Of a DNA stretch of 64,000 bases, positions 52,255 to 62,992 are shown in pieces. Numbering within the stretch: position 1 is the stretch's first letter; each line of letters begins with the position of its first letter. The position numbers and the translations under genes are program-made. The stretch spans positions 124,001 to 188,000 of the forward strand of contig JBDPYZ010000001.1 in the NCBI GenBank assembly GCA_047291315.1, in the 5' to 3' direction. Under the pieces are notes generated by a model. That model saw only the letters and a program-made list of their open reading frames with translations. It made no database searches and was not told the origin of the DNA. The DNA comes from Arsenophonus fragariae (GTDB lineage Bacteria; Pseudomonadota; Gammaproteobacteria; Enterobacterales; Enterobacteriaceae).

Positions 52255-54632
52255 CTATTACGTCGTTTGAAAAAACAGTCACTGCTGTAGGAACATTTTC
52301 ATTACGACCACTGGATCTAAATGAAGATATTACCACTATTAGCCAGTGTGTTCATCAAGATTATGCTCATTACTGGGGGATGAAAAATTATACTCCCCAA
52401 CAGGTGAAGAGATTTTATCAAGATCTATTAGCCCGTCAGCCTAATTCTGTTTTTAGTGGCAGTTACCAGGGGAAATTTGCGTTTTTACTAGAGTGTTATT
52501 GGGCTCAATATGATGTTATTGGTCAGCATTATTGTGTTCATCCAGCTGATATGGGGATGCATATTTTGGTTGCTCCGCCAGAGAAAAAAATTAAGCAGTT
52601 CACCTGGGGAGTTTTCCAAACAATTATCGCGTTTATTTTTAACAATCCCGCTGTTAAGCGGATTGTTGTTGAGCCTGATATTCGGAATACAAAAATTCAT
52701 CGGCTAAATATAAAAGCTGGTTTTATTTATGAAAAAACCGTGCAGTTAGCGAATAAAATGGCTGGCTTAGCATTCTGTACCAGAGAGCAGCATCAAATGG
52801 CTTTGCAATCAGCGCCTTTAATTAAAAATTTTCAGCCAGATAATACTTTTGTACGTCATTTATATCCTCAGATTTGGCAAAAAGTACATCGATTACATTT
52901 GAAAAAAGCTATTTCTGAGTTTGCTCATGAGTGTTTATTATCGCCTAAACAATTAACAGAAAAAATCGATCAAGATGGTTATCACTATTACCGTTTGGAT
53001 AATGATGAATATGGCGTACATTATTATTTTCGCGCGCGACGATTGGCGTTAGATCATTGGTTGATTGATGCTGATTCTCTGCAAAAAATGCACAAAGATA
53101 ATTGGGCAGAACTAGACTTTATCAGTTTCATTATTGAATTTAAACTCCAGCTTGGGATCAGTGATAGTGTTATGCCAACTTATGTGGAAGAGTTGATGAG
53201 TACATTACATAGTAGCTCATTTAAATACCATCGTACTGGTATTACAGTTGATTGTTTGGTGAATGCTGATTTTCAAACTATTGAGGCTGAAATGATGGAA
53301 GGGCATCCAATTTTTGTTGCTAACAATGGCAGAATTGGTTTTGATGCACAGGATTTTCAATATTTTAGTCCTGAATCAGCCGCAGGCATCCATTTAATAT
53401 GGCTAGCAGCACATAAAAGTAAAGCCTATTTTGCTTGCATTGAGCAGTTTAGTTATCAACAGTTAATCGAGCAAGAATTGAGTCAACAGGAGATAATTGA
53501 TTTTAACCACCAATTAATTTTGCATGGATTGGATCCGCAAGAGTATCTATTTATGCCATTTCACCCATGGCAGTGGCAAAATAAATTACCGTCCATCTTT
53601 GCCCATGAGATTGCTAGTCAAAAATTAATCTATTTAGGCGTAGGCAAAGATCGCTATCAGGCACAACAATCAATACGGACGTTATTTAATAGCAGTCATC
53701 CACAGTGTTATTATGTAAAAACAGCGTTATCTATCTTGAACATGGGATTTATGCGTGGTTTGTCTCCTTATTATATGGTAACCACACCGGCTATTAATGA
53801 TTGGTTATATGATCTGGTGCAGCAAGATGATGTTTTACGCTGTTGTGGTTTTCGATTATTACGGGAAGTTGCTAGTATTGGTTTTAGAAATCATTATTAT
53901 GAGCAAGCGATTCAAGGCGATACCCCTTATAAAAAAATGATGGCGGCACTGTGGCGAGAAAATCCATTACAATTGATTGACATCAACCAAAAATTGGTGA
54001 CTATGGCAGCGCTATTACACCATGATCAACAAGGCAAGGCTTTTTTAACTGCCTTAATCGCGGCATCAGGTATTTCCGCTGATGAATGGATAAAAGGCTA
54101 TCTGGAATGTTATTTGTCACCATTATTACATTGTTTATATGCTTATGATTTAATGTTTATGCCGCATGGTGAAAATATTATCCTAGTGTTAGAAAATCAT
54201 ATTCCACAATATATTTTTATGAAAGATTTGGCAGAGGAAATCTTGGTTATGGATCCTGAGGCGGACTTACCAGAAAAAGCCAGTCGGGTAAAAGTTAATA
54301 TGCCGGAAAAGATGAAAACACTAACTATTTTATCGGACGTGTTTGATGGTATTTTTCGCTATATAGCGGCAATTCTTGATGAACAGGGTGGTTATTCACA
54401 ACAACAGTTCTGGCAGGCTGTGGCTAATTGTATTTTAGATTATCAATCTGCTCATCCACAATTTGCTCAGCAATTTAAACGTTATCCTTTATTTACGCCT
54501 ACAATTAAACGTTGCTGTTTAAATCGATTACAAATTGCCAATAATCGTCAGATGCTGGATTTGTTGGACCCAATGCAAAGTTTGCAATTTGCTGATGATT
54601 TGATTAATCCTATCTCTGAATTTGCTATATAG
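52242..54632 (+). CDS. dfoC: Acyltransferase-NIS synthetase fusion (DfoC-like)
   Basis: 796 aa. N-terminal GNAT/IucB-like acyltransferase (about 1-185): LRPLDLNEDITTISQCVHQDYAHYWGM and the cofactor region PADMGMHILVAPPEKKI, EPDIRNTKIHRLNIKAGF. C-terminal IucA/IucC-type synthetase (about 205-790) with EGHP (353-356), HPWQ (441-444), SIRT (477-480) and PHGEN (641-645). This fusion is the DfoC architecture known in Erwinia and Pantoea; Streptomyces uses separate DesC and DesD. It acylates the N-hydroxydiamine, then joins the units into a hydroxamate siderophore. AAGGAG precedes the start; a terminator follows. Confidence 0.92.
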   Translation: MSIIAITSFEKTVTAVGTFSLRPLDLNEDITTISQCVHQDYAHYWGMKNYTPQQVKRFYQDLLARQPNSVFSGSYQGKFAFLLECYWAQYDVIGQHYCVHPADMGMHILVAPPEKKIKQFTWGVFQTIIAFIFNNPAVKRIVVEPDIRNTKIHRLNIKAGFIYEKTVQLANKMAGLAFCTREQHQMALQSAPLIKNFQPDNTFVRHLYPQIWQKVHRLHLKKAISEFAHECLLSPKQLTEKIDQDGYHYYRLDNDEYGVHYYFRARRLALDHWLIDADSLQKMHKDNWAELDFISFIIEFKLQLGISDSVMPTYVEELMSTLHSSSFKYHRTGITVDCLVNADFQTIEAEMMEGHPIFVANNGRIGFDAQDFQYFSPESAAGIHLIWLAAHKSKAYFACIEQFSYQQLIEQELSQQEIIDFNHQLILHGLDPQEYLFMPFHPWQWQNKLPSIFAHEIASQKLIYLGVGKDRYQAQQSIRTLFNSSHPQCYYVKTALSILNMGFMRGLSPYYMVTTPAINDWLYDLVQQDDVLRCCGFRLLREVASIGFRNHYYEQAIQGDTPYKKMMAALWRENPLQLIDINQKLVTMAALLHHDQQGKAFLTALIAASGISADEWIKGYLECYLSPLLHCLYAYDLMFMPHGENIILVLENHIPQYIFMKDLAEEILVMDPEADLPEKASRVKVNMPEKMKTLTILSDVFDGIFRYIAAILDEQGGYSQQQFWQAVANCILDYQSAHPQFAQQFKRYPLFTPTIKRCCLNRLQIANNRQMLDLLDPMQSLQFADDLINPISEFAI

Positions 54633-54671
54633 ATTATTAATTTTATCAAGTTGACCATTGGTTTAGATTAG

Positions 54672-54708
54672 TAAAAACCCTCACTTATTATTAAAGTGAG
54701 GTTTTTTG
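54672..54708 (+). terminator. Terminator of the siderophore locus
   Basis: Stem built from AAAAACCCTCACTT and AAGTGAGGTTTTTT with a 7-base loop and one bulged C, then a U tract. It ends the gene row starting at 40376. Confidence 0.85.
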
Positions 54709-54817
54709 TTAAGATATATGCTGTTTAGAGAAGAGTATTAGTATCTATATATTTTACACCAAACACTCAAGATTAGTTGGCTTAACGGTTTTCTGTCGGA
54801 TTAATGTAGGAATAATA

Positions 54818-56688
54818 ATGAATAAAATAGCTTTATCATTATGCATGTCAAGTTTTTTGTTCTGTAAAAGTGATTACTCATCAACAATTAGCTGACCTAT
54901 GGAGATCACCAAAAAAGTAAGCCAAACAGCTAGTTGATAACATGAGTTTTGAAGAAAAACTAGGGCAGATGTTGATGTTGGGTTTTCGCCATTGGCGTAT
55001 TGACGTGGAAAAATGCGATGGCGATGACAAAACTCAATCTAGAAATGGCGAATATTATTCATCATTATGATTTAGGTTCGGCGATCTTATTTAGAGATAA
55101 TTTAATTGACTCGTCACAAACTGTAAACCTGATTAATGCGCTCCAGCATGCACGCAGCAACTTACCACTATTTATTAGCGTTGACTAGGAAGGTGGGTTG
55201 CTATGTTACGCGATTGCTAGAAGGTACTGAAATGCAGGGCAATATGGCATTAGGCGCAACGCGTTCTAAACAACTGAGTGAATTGGTTGGTATGATCCAT
55301 GGTTATGAACTTACTCATTTGGGATTTAATTTTGCGCTAGTGGTTGATATAAATAATAATCAAGCTAATCTTATTATTGGTGTGCGTTCTTATTCAGATC
55401 GGCCATAGCTGTAGTTGAAAGGGCCAACGGTTATATTAAAGGGATCCATCGATATGCTATTTTAACGGCAGTTAAACATTTTCCAGGCCATGGTAATGTG
55501 AATGTTGACACACATTTTTCCTATCAACGATTAATATTAGTCAGAAACAATCGCGCAAATTTGAATTGCTTCCATTTATGTACATACCATATGAAATACA
55601 GATGCAATTATCACAGCGCATATCGTGATGTCTCCTAGTATTAAATAACCATAAACTCACTACCATTGATAATCGGCTAGCCGGTGTGCCGGCAACGTTT
55701 TCTAAGCCAATATTGGCTGGAATATTAGGCAATACTTGAATTATCGTGGTTTAGTGATCACTGATGTAATCAATATGGGGGCCGTTGCCAATAACTTTGA
55801 TAATTACTGGGTAGTTAAACAAGCAATATTGGCGGGCAATGATATTATTTTAATGTCATTAAAAATTACCGATATTGACGATGAAACTAAACTAGAACAG
55901 CTCTATCACTATCTAAAAATGGATCGGAAAGAGATCCTGAATTAAACCGACGCATTGACGAATCAGCTTACTGGGTCGTACTTAGTAAATTAAAAAATAG
56001 AATTTCAGCAGAGGATAAGTCTGCGCAGCAAGTCGTTGCGGCAAAATATAGATAAAGATATTGAGAATATGGTGGGAGACAATGGACAATGCGATCACAT
56101 TAATAAAAAACGCTAACATATTATCGTTCTAGTTAAAAAATAATAATAAAATTGTTATTTTTTAGATGAAAAAGCGCGTAATAAAGTAATTGAAAAACAT
56201 TTACTTGATATTGCTAATGAATTAAATATGACTACATCATGATGATGTGGTTAAAATGATGGGGGATGATAGATCTGAGCATCAATTAGCGACAGAAATT
56301 CAAAATTCAGATCTTATTATTTTGGTAACCTATAATCTAAAGAAAACGCCTGTTAATGCTCAACGCATACTTAATGTTGCCAGTCGTAATGCTATCCCAG
56401 AGGCCGTAATATCTACCAATAATCCTTATGATATTGCTTATTTTCATGGAGTGAAAGCCAATATTGCCATTTATGGTATTATTACAGGCTTTGATGCTAT
56501 TGGTAATAACAGGAATAAATTAGAAATCAATATACGTTAGGCTAAGAACATTATTTATTACGGCTAATAAGCATTTAATAAATTCCCCAACGGGTAAATT
56601 GACGGTTGATATCAAAACGCCCGATTTAGAGCGCATCCTCTATCCTTATGGATATGGTTTAGCTAAAAACAGCGCAGCGCAAATTTGA
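54818..56688 (+). pseudogene. Broken family-3 glycoside hydrolase
   Basis: GH3 beta-glycosidase or N-acetylhexosaminidase remnant. Start MNKIALSLCMSSFLFC looks like a signal peptide. Blocks in changing frames: FEEKLGQMLMLGFRHWRID, LPLFISVD, VTRLLEGTEMQGNMALGATR, the phosphate-binding-like AVKHFPGHGNVNVDTH, NYRGLVITDVINMGAVANN (the GH3 nucleophile Asp region) and the C-terminal RILYPYGYGLAKN. Many stops; dead. Confidence 0.85.
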
Positions 56689-56868
56689 CTGATTAATTAT
56701 CTCTGTGTATAAATTAGGCTTAATCGAGAAACATATTTGTTACAGCAAACACCCCAGCTTGAGAAACCCAAATTAACCACCCGAAAAGTTAATGTATGTG
56801 GTCACATCGGATGCCAATCCTTTGACCAACATTAAAAATTCTCAGCTTCAATGACCGTGCTAGGAACG

Positions 56869-56944
56869 TGGTGCCCGGAGGCGGAATCGAACCACCGACA
56901 CAAGGATTTTCAATCCTCTGCTCTACCGACTGAGCTATCCGGGC
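56869..56944 (-). tRNA. tRNA-Phe (GAA)
   Basis: 76 bases, GCCCGGATAGCTCAGTCGGT at the 5' end, anticodon loop with GAA, GGTTCGATTCC T-arm, and an encoded CCA. Identical to E. coli tRNA-Phe over most of its length. The acceptor stem GCCCGGA/TCCGGGC is complete. pheU also lies near dsbD in E. coli. Confidence 0.98.
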
Positions 56945-57069
56945 AACGGGGCGCATTAAACATTATTCCACACAACTCGTCAATGTATTTCCGGGAAAAA
57001 ACGTTAAATTATGATTATTTGCTATTTTTTGTACCACAAAATAATTACTATCTTTTTTTTAATTATTTT

Positions 57070-57815
57070 TTAATTTAATGTATCGTGGACTTTCCAGTTA
57101 CGTTTATATTGGTCTTCAAGATAACGACACCAGGTACGGTAATTATAGATATGGCCAAATCCGGGTAAGTTTATTGGGTTAATCTGCTAGTAATTTTGCG
57201 CAATACACGGATGACGGCCATTCGCAAGATACGCGCAACCGTTTTTTTTTTAAAAAAAGCCATTTTTCCAGACGCCTTTTTTAACGTACAACCCGCCATG
57301 AGTGATGGAAAAATGAATATGCGGATGTTGGTTTAACTGTCGACCATATAGGTATGGAGCGCGCAAAAGATACCGATTTCGATACCCGTTTTACGGGCAA
57401 AACACAACATGGTTCGTGTTGCACAACGGAAAAGATTATTAAGTAAAGGCTAGTTATTATTGAAGAAAGGCCAAAGTAAGTGAGGCATGGTAAAGGTGAT
57501 GTGCTGCCAGTCACAATGTTGTTGTTCCGCTGTCTATTGCTCAGTGGCTTTAAATCCACAGGAACTAGAGGCTTTTCTCTTGCAGCTTTGGCAGAAAAAA
57601 CGAGAATGAAGACACTTGCTAGAAGTGCAGCAATAACGTCGAACCCCCATAGCACAAGTACTACAGGCCAGCATGAGCTCAACGGAGAGTTTTGTCCGTT
57701 CACTGATGGAATCACCGTATTTTTCCAGGAAATACTTTCAGCCATCATTGCGCTGAAAGAGTAATTTTGTCGGTCTGGGAATTGACATGGTGCAGAGTAT
57801 AAAAAATCTGAAAGG
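57070..57815 (-). mobile_element. IS91-family transposase remnant
   Basis: Minus-strand traces of an IS91-type Y2 transposase: FLEKYGDSI, a zinc-ribbon with CSTCAMGVRRYCC and CQSCKRKASSSCG, WQHITFTMPHLLWPFFNNN, RCATRTMLCFARKTGIEIGIFCALHTY and the HUH-type HPHIHFSI in shifted frames. At least four frame changes. The piece ends before the family C-terminus. It lies between tRNA-Phe and dsbD, where E. coli has yjdC. Confidence 0.82.
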
Positions 57816-57873
57816 GGTTGCCTAGGATTGGAGCTGCAAAGCAGCGACGTTCACGCCATCGGCGGGCTATCGT

Positions 57874-59663
57874 TCAGTACTTGCTCACGTTGCATGTGTA
57901 TTTCCCTTGCTTTTGCGTAAGTTGTTCTAAATTCTGATAGAACATTTTGCTATTCATGAAACCATAAACCCGGGAATTAGGTAATTCTATGCCCTTATTA
58001 TCATAGAAAATAATAGTGGGTAATCCATAGATATCCAGATATTGCAGAAGGGATTTTTGTTCAGCATTATTTTCTGTCACATTTACTTGTAGTAATAATA
58101 TATTATTAAGCTTACTTTTGACCTTGTGATCACTAAAAGTATATTTTTCAAACTACTCACAGGCGACACCCCAATCAGCATAAAAATCAAGCATGACTAT
58201 TTTGCTAGTATTATAGCTTATAGCTTGTTTGATTTCCTGCCAATTTTTACCTGTTTAAATTTTAAATCCATATGGTCTTGTGGTAGTGATATGGCAGACA
58301 TTTGCCAAATTCCATTTTGTAGTGGCTGGGCTGCTATGATAACTAATAGTAAAAATAAGATCTGACCAATACACGTGCAACCGCTATATTTCTTAAGTAA
58401 TAGAATGAGTGCTCAGATGCAGAATGATGTAATTAATAAACTGGTTAACCCTGAGACTCCAGATCTCGCCAAAATTCGTTCGAGTAAGAAAATGGGTAAT
58501 GCTAAGATCACAAATCCAAAAACTTCTTTAACATATTGCCTACAGGGACCACTACGTGGAAGTAGTCGATGTCCAAATAATATTATGCCGATGAGTGGTA
58601 GCCTCATACCTAATACATATAGGTAAAATGTTAGACCTCCTATTAATATTATCTCCGCTTTGGGCTATATAAAGTAAAATAGCGCTGAGTGGCTTAGTGG
58701 TACAGGGAGAATAGATAAGTCCGGCTAAGGCTTACCATAATAAATACACTAATAATAAGATCCTCTTTTTTGGTGGTCACTCTAATTAATCAGTTTTGTT
58801 TGTAGGGAAGATGGTAGTTGTAGGTTATAGAAACCAAACATGGAAAATGCCAGTAGAATAAACAGAGCGGAAATTATAATTAGGATATAGGGGTGCTGAA
58901 GTGCGGCTTGAAATGATAAACTGGCCGCTGCAACAATTAGCATCAACAACGTATAAGTGAGGGTCATTCCTTGAACATAACTAAAAGCTAACCAAAAGAT
59001 TTTTATTACATTTTTGGGTCGTTGCTTACCTAATATGATACCTAAAATTAAAGGGTACATCGGTAAAACACAAGAAGTAAATGCAACACCAATACCGAAT
59101 AGCAGTGCCCATGAAAGGTGAAAAGGGTTGCTCCGTTTTTTAGCTAGTCACTTTTTCCTCTGACGAATTAGCGTTTGACCGAACAAATTTACTAGTGGCT
59201 AGCGATTCTTTTTGTTGCAATGACAGTGCTAAGAGGAACAATTTTTGTTTCTGGCGGATAGCAGTAGCAGGCAATCGCACATCCTTGATATTTCACTTCA
59301 ATAGTGGCTTGGTCTGTGGTACGGATAATAGGAATATTAATAACTAAATTATTAAAATAAACGACCGTTTTACCAAAAAGTTCATCTTCATGATATTTTC
59401 CTTTTGGAAATTGATATTTACTGAGTTTGGCATGACTGGGGTGAAATTTAATCTGCTTTTGATAGAGATCATAGCCATGTTGTATTTGCCCAATTCAATA
59501 TTAATTTGTTTTACTTTTGTTCAAAATAAAACATGAAAGCGTGATCAGCAGAGAGCAAGCGATTCATACCTCCGTTTTCAAAAATGGCATATGCTGCGGT
59601 TGATAAAAGGAATGTCCCACAAAGTAATAGTAAGTAGGCTAAAACATAAAGACGTCTCTGCAT
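57874..59663 (-). pseudogene. dsbD: Broken thiol:disulfide interchange protein DsbD
   Basis: Start MQRRLYVLAYLLLLCGTFLLS at 59663, then the membrane domain (PLILGIILGKQRPKNVIKIFWLAFSYVQGMTLTY, AALQHPYILIIISALFILLAFSMFGFYNLQLPSSL) and the thioredoxin-like end (LLQYLDIYGLPTIIFYDNKG). These are scattered in frames with many stops. Loss of DsbD removes periplasmic reductive electron supply to DsbC and cytochrome maturation unless a substitute exists. Confidence 0.9.
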
Positions 59664-59828
59664 AATAGATTTTAAAATAGGTGTTAAGTTTAAAATAAGA
59701 TAATTACTGAACTATAACCTACTGCTTATGGATTGGAAAATTTTTAGTGCCTAATTTTGTTTAAAGAATATTGATTGTTACGATAAAAATTCAAGGACTT
59801 TAGGCCCTTGAATCGTATTTTGCTAAAG

Positions 59829-61051
59829 TTAAAGAATGATGCTACCAAACAAAAAGCCAAAAAGGATGGATAGCGAAATATCAATAGTGCCAGGAATAAA
59901 AATGGATGATTAAACACAAAACGACCAATGCGAGTTGTACGAGTATTATCCATTTGAATGGCAGCAATTAATGTTGGATAGGTTGGTAAAACGAAGAGAG
60001 TAGAAACCGCAGAAAAAGAGGCAATGGTAGTTAATAGGCTGACGTTTAAAGCTAATGCCATTGGTATTAGCGCCTTAGCTGTTGCAGCTTGCGTGTATAG
60101 TAGTGCAGAACGATGAAAAATATTACTGCTAATATCCATGAATGATTATGAATAAGCTGGTCGGCAGTGGTTTTGATTCAGTGAATATTAGCTTGGACAA
60201 AAGTGTTGCCTAACCATATTACGCCTAAAATACAGATACAGGCACTCATACCTGCTTTAAAGGTACTAAAATTTAAGCTGATATCTGTTTTAACATTGCA
60301 ACTTAGGGTAATTAGGGTCGCTACACTTAAGATAATAATCAGAATTGCATTGCTCGTATTCATTAGTGGTGTATCAATTAGACCAAGGTGGTGCTATTAA
60401 TCATGGCATAAATAGCCACACGGATGACACCTAGCAGAAAAAATAACACCGACTTTTTCGCGCCAGCTTTAATTTTTTTAGACGACAATCCATTAATTCT
60501 ATTAATCCGGCGGCTAAACGTTGTTGATAAATGTGATCCTCAGCAAGTTTAGAGTGAAAGGACCAAGAAATAATGAATGAAATAATTAGAATAGCTAAAA
60601 AGTTGCCGGTAATAGAAAATTGCTAGTAAGCTAATATAGCTAATAGTATTACTAACCATAGAAGGATTTTCCATAATCGAAGTCATATAGACTACAGCAG
60701 CAGAAATCGGTGATGCCGATTTGAGCCTAAAAAACAGCTGTTGATAAGGGTTGACAGGGTTTAATACCATTTTCTTTGGCAACTTCAGCAATAACAGGTA
60801 ATGTTGCTAATGAAATATTACCTGTACCTGCAAATAAAGGCAGAAAATAGGTAACGATCGGCGCTAAAATAGTAATGTATTTGTGATTTTTACGAAGAAG
60901 CTTTTTTGTTTGAGCAACCAAATAATCTAATCTGCCGGCAATTTGCCTCGCAGAGATAGTGGCGATAACAGCCATAATAATTGAAATAACATCATGGGGG
61001 GTAACCGCCTAAAATTGCCAGTAGAAGGATGATAAATTCTACGGCTAACAT
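59829..61051 (-). pseudogene. dcuA: Broken anaerobic C4-dicarboxylate transporter DcuA
   Basis: Start MLAVEFIILLLAILGG, then an internal deletion (about 35 residues) and frameshift to DVISIIMAVIATISARQIAGRLDYLV. KYITILAPIVTYFLPLFAGTGNISLATLPVIAEVAKENG, a middle part in other frames, FKAGMSACICILGVIWLGNTFVQ, and LLYTQAATAKALIPMALALNVS follow. Dead. It lies after aspA, as in E. coli. Confidence 0.9.
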
Positions 61052-61110
61052 AATGTTTACTCCTTAAAATAATTGATAATATTTTGTTTATTTTTTGTGT
61101 ATGTATTAAA

Positions 61111-61144
61111 ATAAAAGGCACGCTTCTTTAAAGCGAGCGGCCTT
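61111..61144 (-). terminator. Terminator of aspA
   Basis: On the minus strand AAGGC..CGCTT / AAGCG..GCCTT forms a stem followed by TTATTTT. Confidence 0.75.
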
Positions 61145-61185
61145 AAAAACTAAGACTAATTAATTTTTATAATTAACATACTAAT

Positions 61186-62610
61186 TTAATCATCAAAGGG
61201 TTTCGCTTTATATTGAGGATTTTTTAGATTTTCAACCGAGAAAATATCGTCTAATTGCTCTTCTGTTAGTAAACTTCGCTCTAATACCACCTCTTTAACA
61301 TTTTTACCTGTTTCAGCGCATATTTTTCCGACGATATCGCCATTATGATGGCCGATAAATGGATTAAGATAAGTAACAATCCCAATAGAATTAAAAACAT
61401 ATTTTTCGCAAATTTCTTTATTAACTGTAATGCCTGTAATACATTTTTCCAGTAAATTACGGCAAGAATTATTCATTAATGAAATAGATTCAAAAATCGC
61501 TTGGCCAATTGCCGGCTCCATCACGTTCAATTGCAATTGTCCTGCTTCCGCCGCGATAGTAACACAAGTATCGTTGCCTATAACTTTGAAGCATGCTTGA
61601 TTAACAACTTCGGGGATAACAGGATTGATTTTAGCAGGCATAATAGATGAACCTGCTTGTAGCTCGGGTAGATTTATTTCTTTTAGACCAGCACGAGGTC
61701 CGGAAGAAAGCAGCCGAAGATCATTACAGATTTTTGATAGCTTAACAGCTAAGCGTTTTAGCCCAGAGTGTACTGTAATATAAGCCCCGCAGTCAGAGGT
61801 TGCTTCAATTAAATCTTCTGCTGGAATGCAGGGCAATTCCGTTACTTCAGCTAATTTTTTTACCACCAATTCTTGATAACCGGCAGCTGTATTGACTCTG
61901 GTTCCGATTGCGGTTGCACCAAGATTGACTTCAAGTAATAATTCACTAGCGCGATGTAAATTTTTTATTTCTTCTTTTAATAACGTGGCAAATGCATGAA
62001 ATTCTTGCCCTACTGTCATAGGAACAGCATCTTGTAATTGGGTGCGACCCATTTTAAGAATATCTTTAAATTGGTTTGCTTTTTGTTCAAAACCCTCTTG
62101 AAGTAGAGTAATTGATTTAATTAGGTTAGTAATAGAGTTATAAACCGCAATTCGGAAGCCGGTTGGATAGGCATCATTAGTTGATTGACTTTTATTTAGG
62201 TGGTCATTGGGATCTAAATATTGGTATTCACCTTTTTTATGCCCCATTAATTCGAGACCAATATTAGCCAGGACTTCGTTAGTATTCATATTTAAAGATG
62301 TACCTGCACCTCCTTGAAAGACATCTACTGGAAACTGATCCATACACCTGCCTTTATTTAAAATTTCGTTACAGGCATTAATAATCGCATCTGCTTGTTT
62401 TTGTGGAATGGTTTTTAATTTTTTATTTGCCATTGCCGCTGCCTTTTTTACCATTACCATTCCACGAATAAATTCGGGTACATGATTAATAGTTCGGTCG
62501 CTAATATAGAAATTCTCGATCGCACGTAGTGTATGAATACCATAATAGGCTTCAGCAGGCACATCTCGTTTACCTAATAGGTCTTCTTCAGAACGAATAT
62601 TTTTAGACAT
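61186..62610 (-). CDS. aspA: Aspartate ammonia-lyase
   Basis: Converts L-aspartate to fumarate and ammonia, feeding fumarate respiration or nitrogen metabolism. 474 aa (E. coli 478). Fumarase/aspartase signature GSSIMPAKINPVIPE is complete; TATG-type substrate loop GGAGTSLNMNTNEVLANIG and the catalytic serine loop sit in that signature. Intact, though its usual partner transporter dcuA is dead. Confidence 0.97.
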   Translation of the reverse strand: MSKNIRSEEDLLGKRDVPAEAYYGIHTLRAIENFYISDRTINHVPEFIRGMVMVKKAAAMANKKLKTIPQKQADAIINACNEILNKGRCMDQFPVDVFQGGAGTSLNMNTNEVLANIGLELMGHKKGEYQYLDPNDHLNKSQSTNDAYPTGFRIAVYNSITNLIKSITLLQEGFEQKANQFKDILKMGRTQLQDAVPMTVGQEFHAFATLLKEEIKNLHRASELLLEVNLGATAIGTRVNTAAGYQELVVKKLAEVTELPCIPAEDLIEATSDCGAYITVHSGLKRLAVKLSKICNDLRLLSSGPRAGLKEINLPELQAGSSIMPAKINPVIPEVVNQACFKVIGNDTCVTIAAEAGQLQLNVMEPAIGQAIFESISLMNNSCRNLLEKCITGITVNKEICEKYVFNSIGIVTYLNPFIGHHNGDIVGKICAETGKNVKEVVLERSLLTEEQLDDIFSVENLKNPQYKAKPFDD

Positions 62611-62804
62611 AAAACCTTCTTAAGATTAAATAGCGATTTACTAACTGAATATGTAATGTAATAGTAAAAATGCGTTATTTTAACGTAATATTCGAAATTA
62701 ATAACTAAGATTCTAATTATAGCCGTGATATATATTTCGAAATAGTGGTGCTATCATAAATATGGAATACTATATATGCATCTTAGCGAATTAAATATGA
62801 TATG

Positions 62805-62820
62805 TGTGATCATATTCACA
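62805..62820. promoter_or_regulatory. CRP-binding site candidate
   Basis: TGTGATCATATTCACA is a perfect TGTGA-N6-TCACA. It lies between aspA and fxsA, 195 bases before the aspA start. E. coli aspA is activated by CRP. Confidence 0.7.
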
Positions 62821-62992
62821 TAACTCATTAAAAAAATTAAAATTTTTTATCATTGAAAAATGTATGATAGATCTGCATCATATGGGTATTATTGACTTAA
62901 AAAGCAAATATTGTGATATTAGTCTTTTGAGTACAATTTATCTTGCTAAGTCAAGAGGCTAGCGTTTTATTAGCAAATATTAGGAGAATTGT

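Noticed and set aside
57281..57748. 155-codon minus-strand ORF
   Set aside because: It reads a wrong frame of the IS91 transposase remnant; the meaningful residues are in the neighbouring frames.
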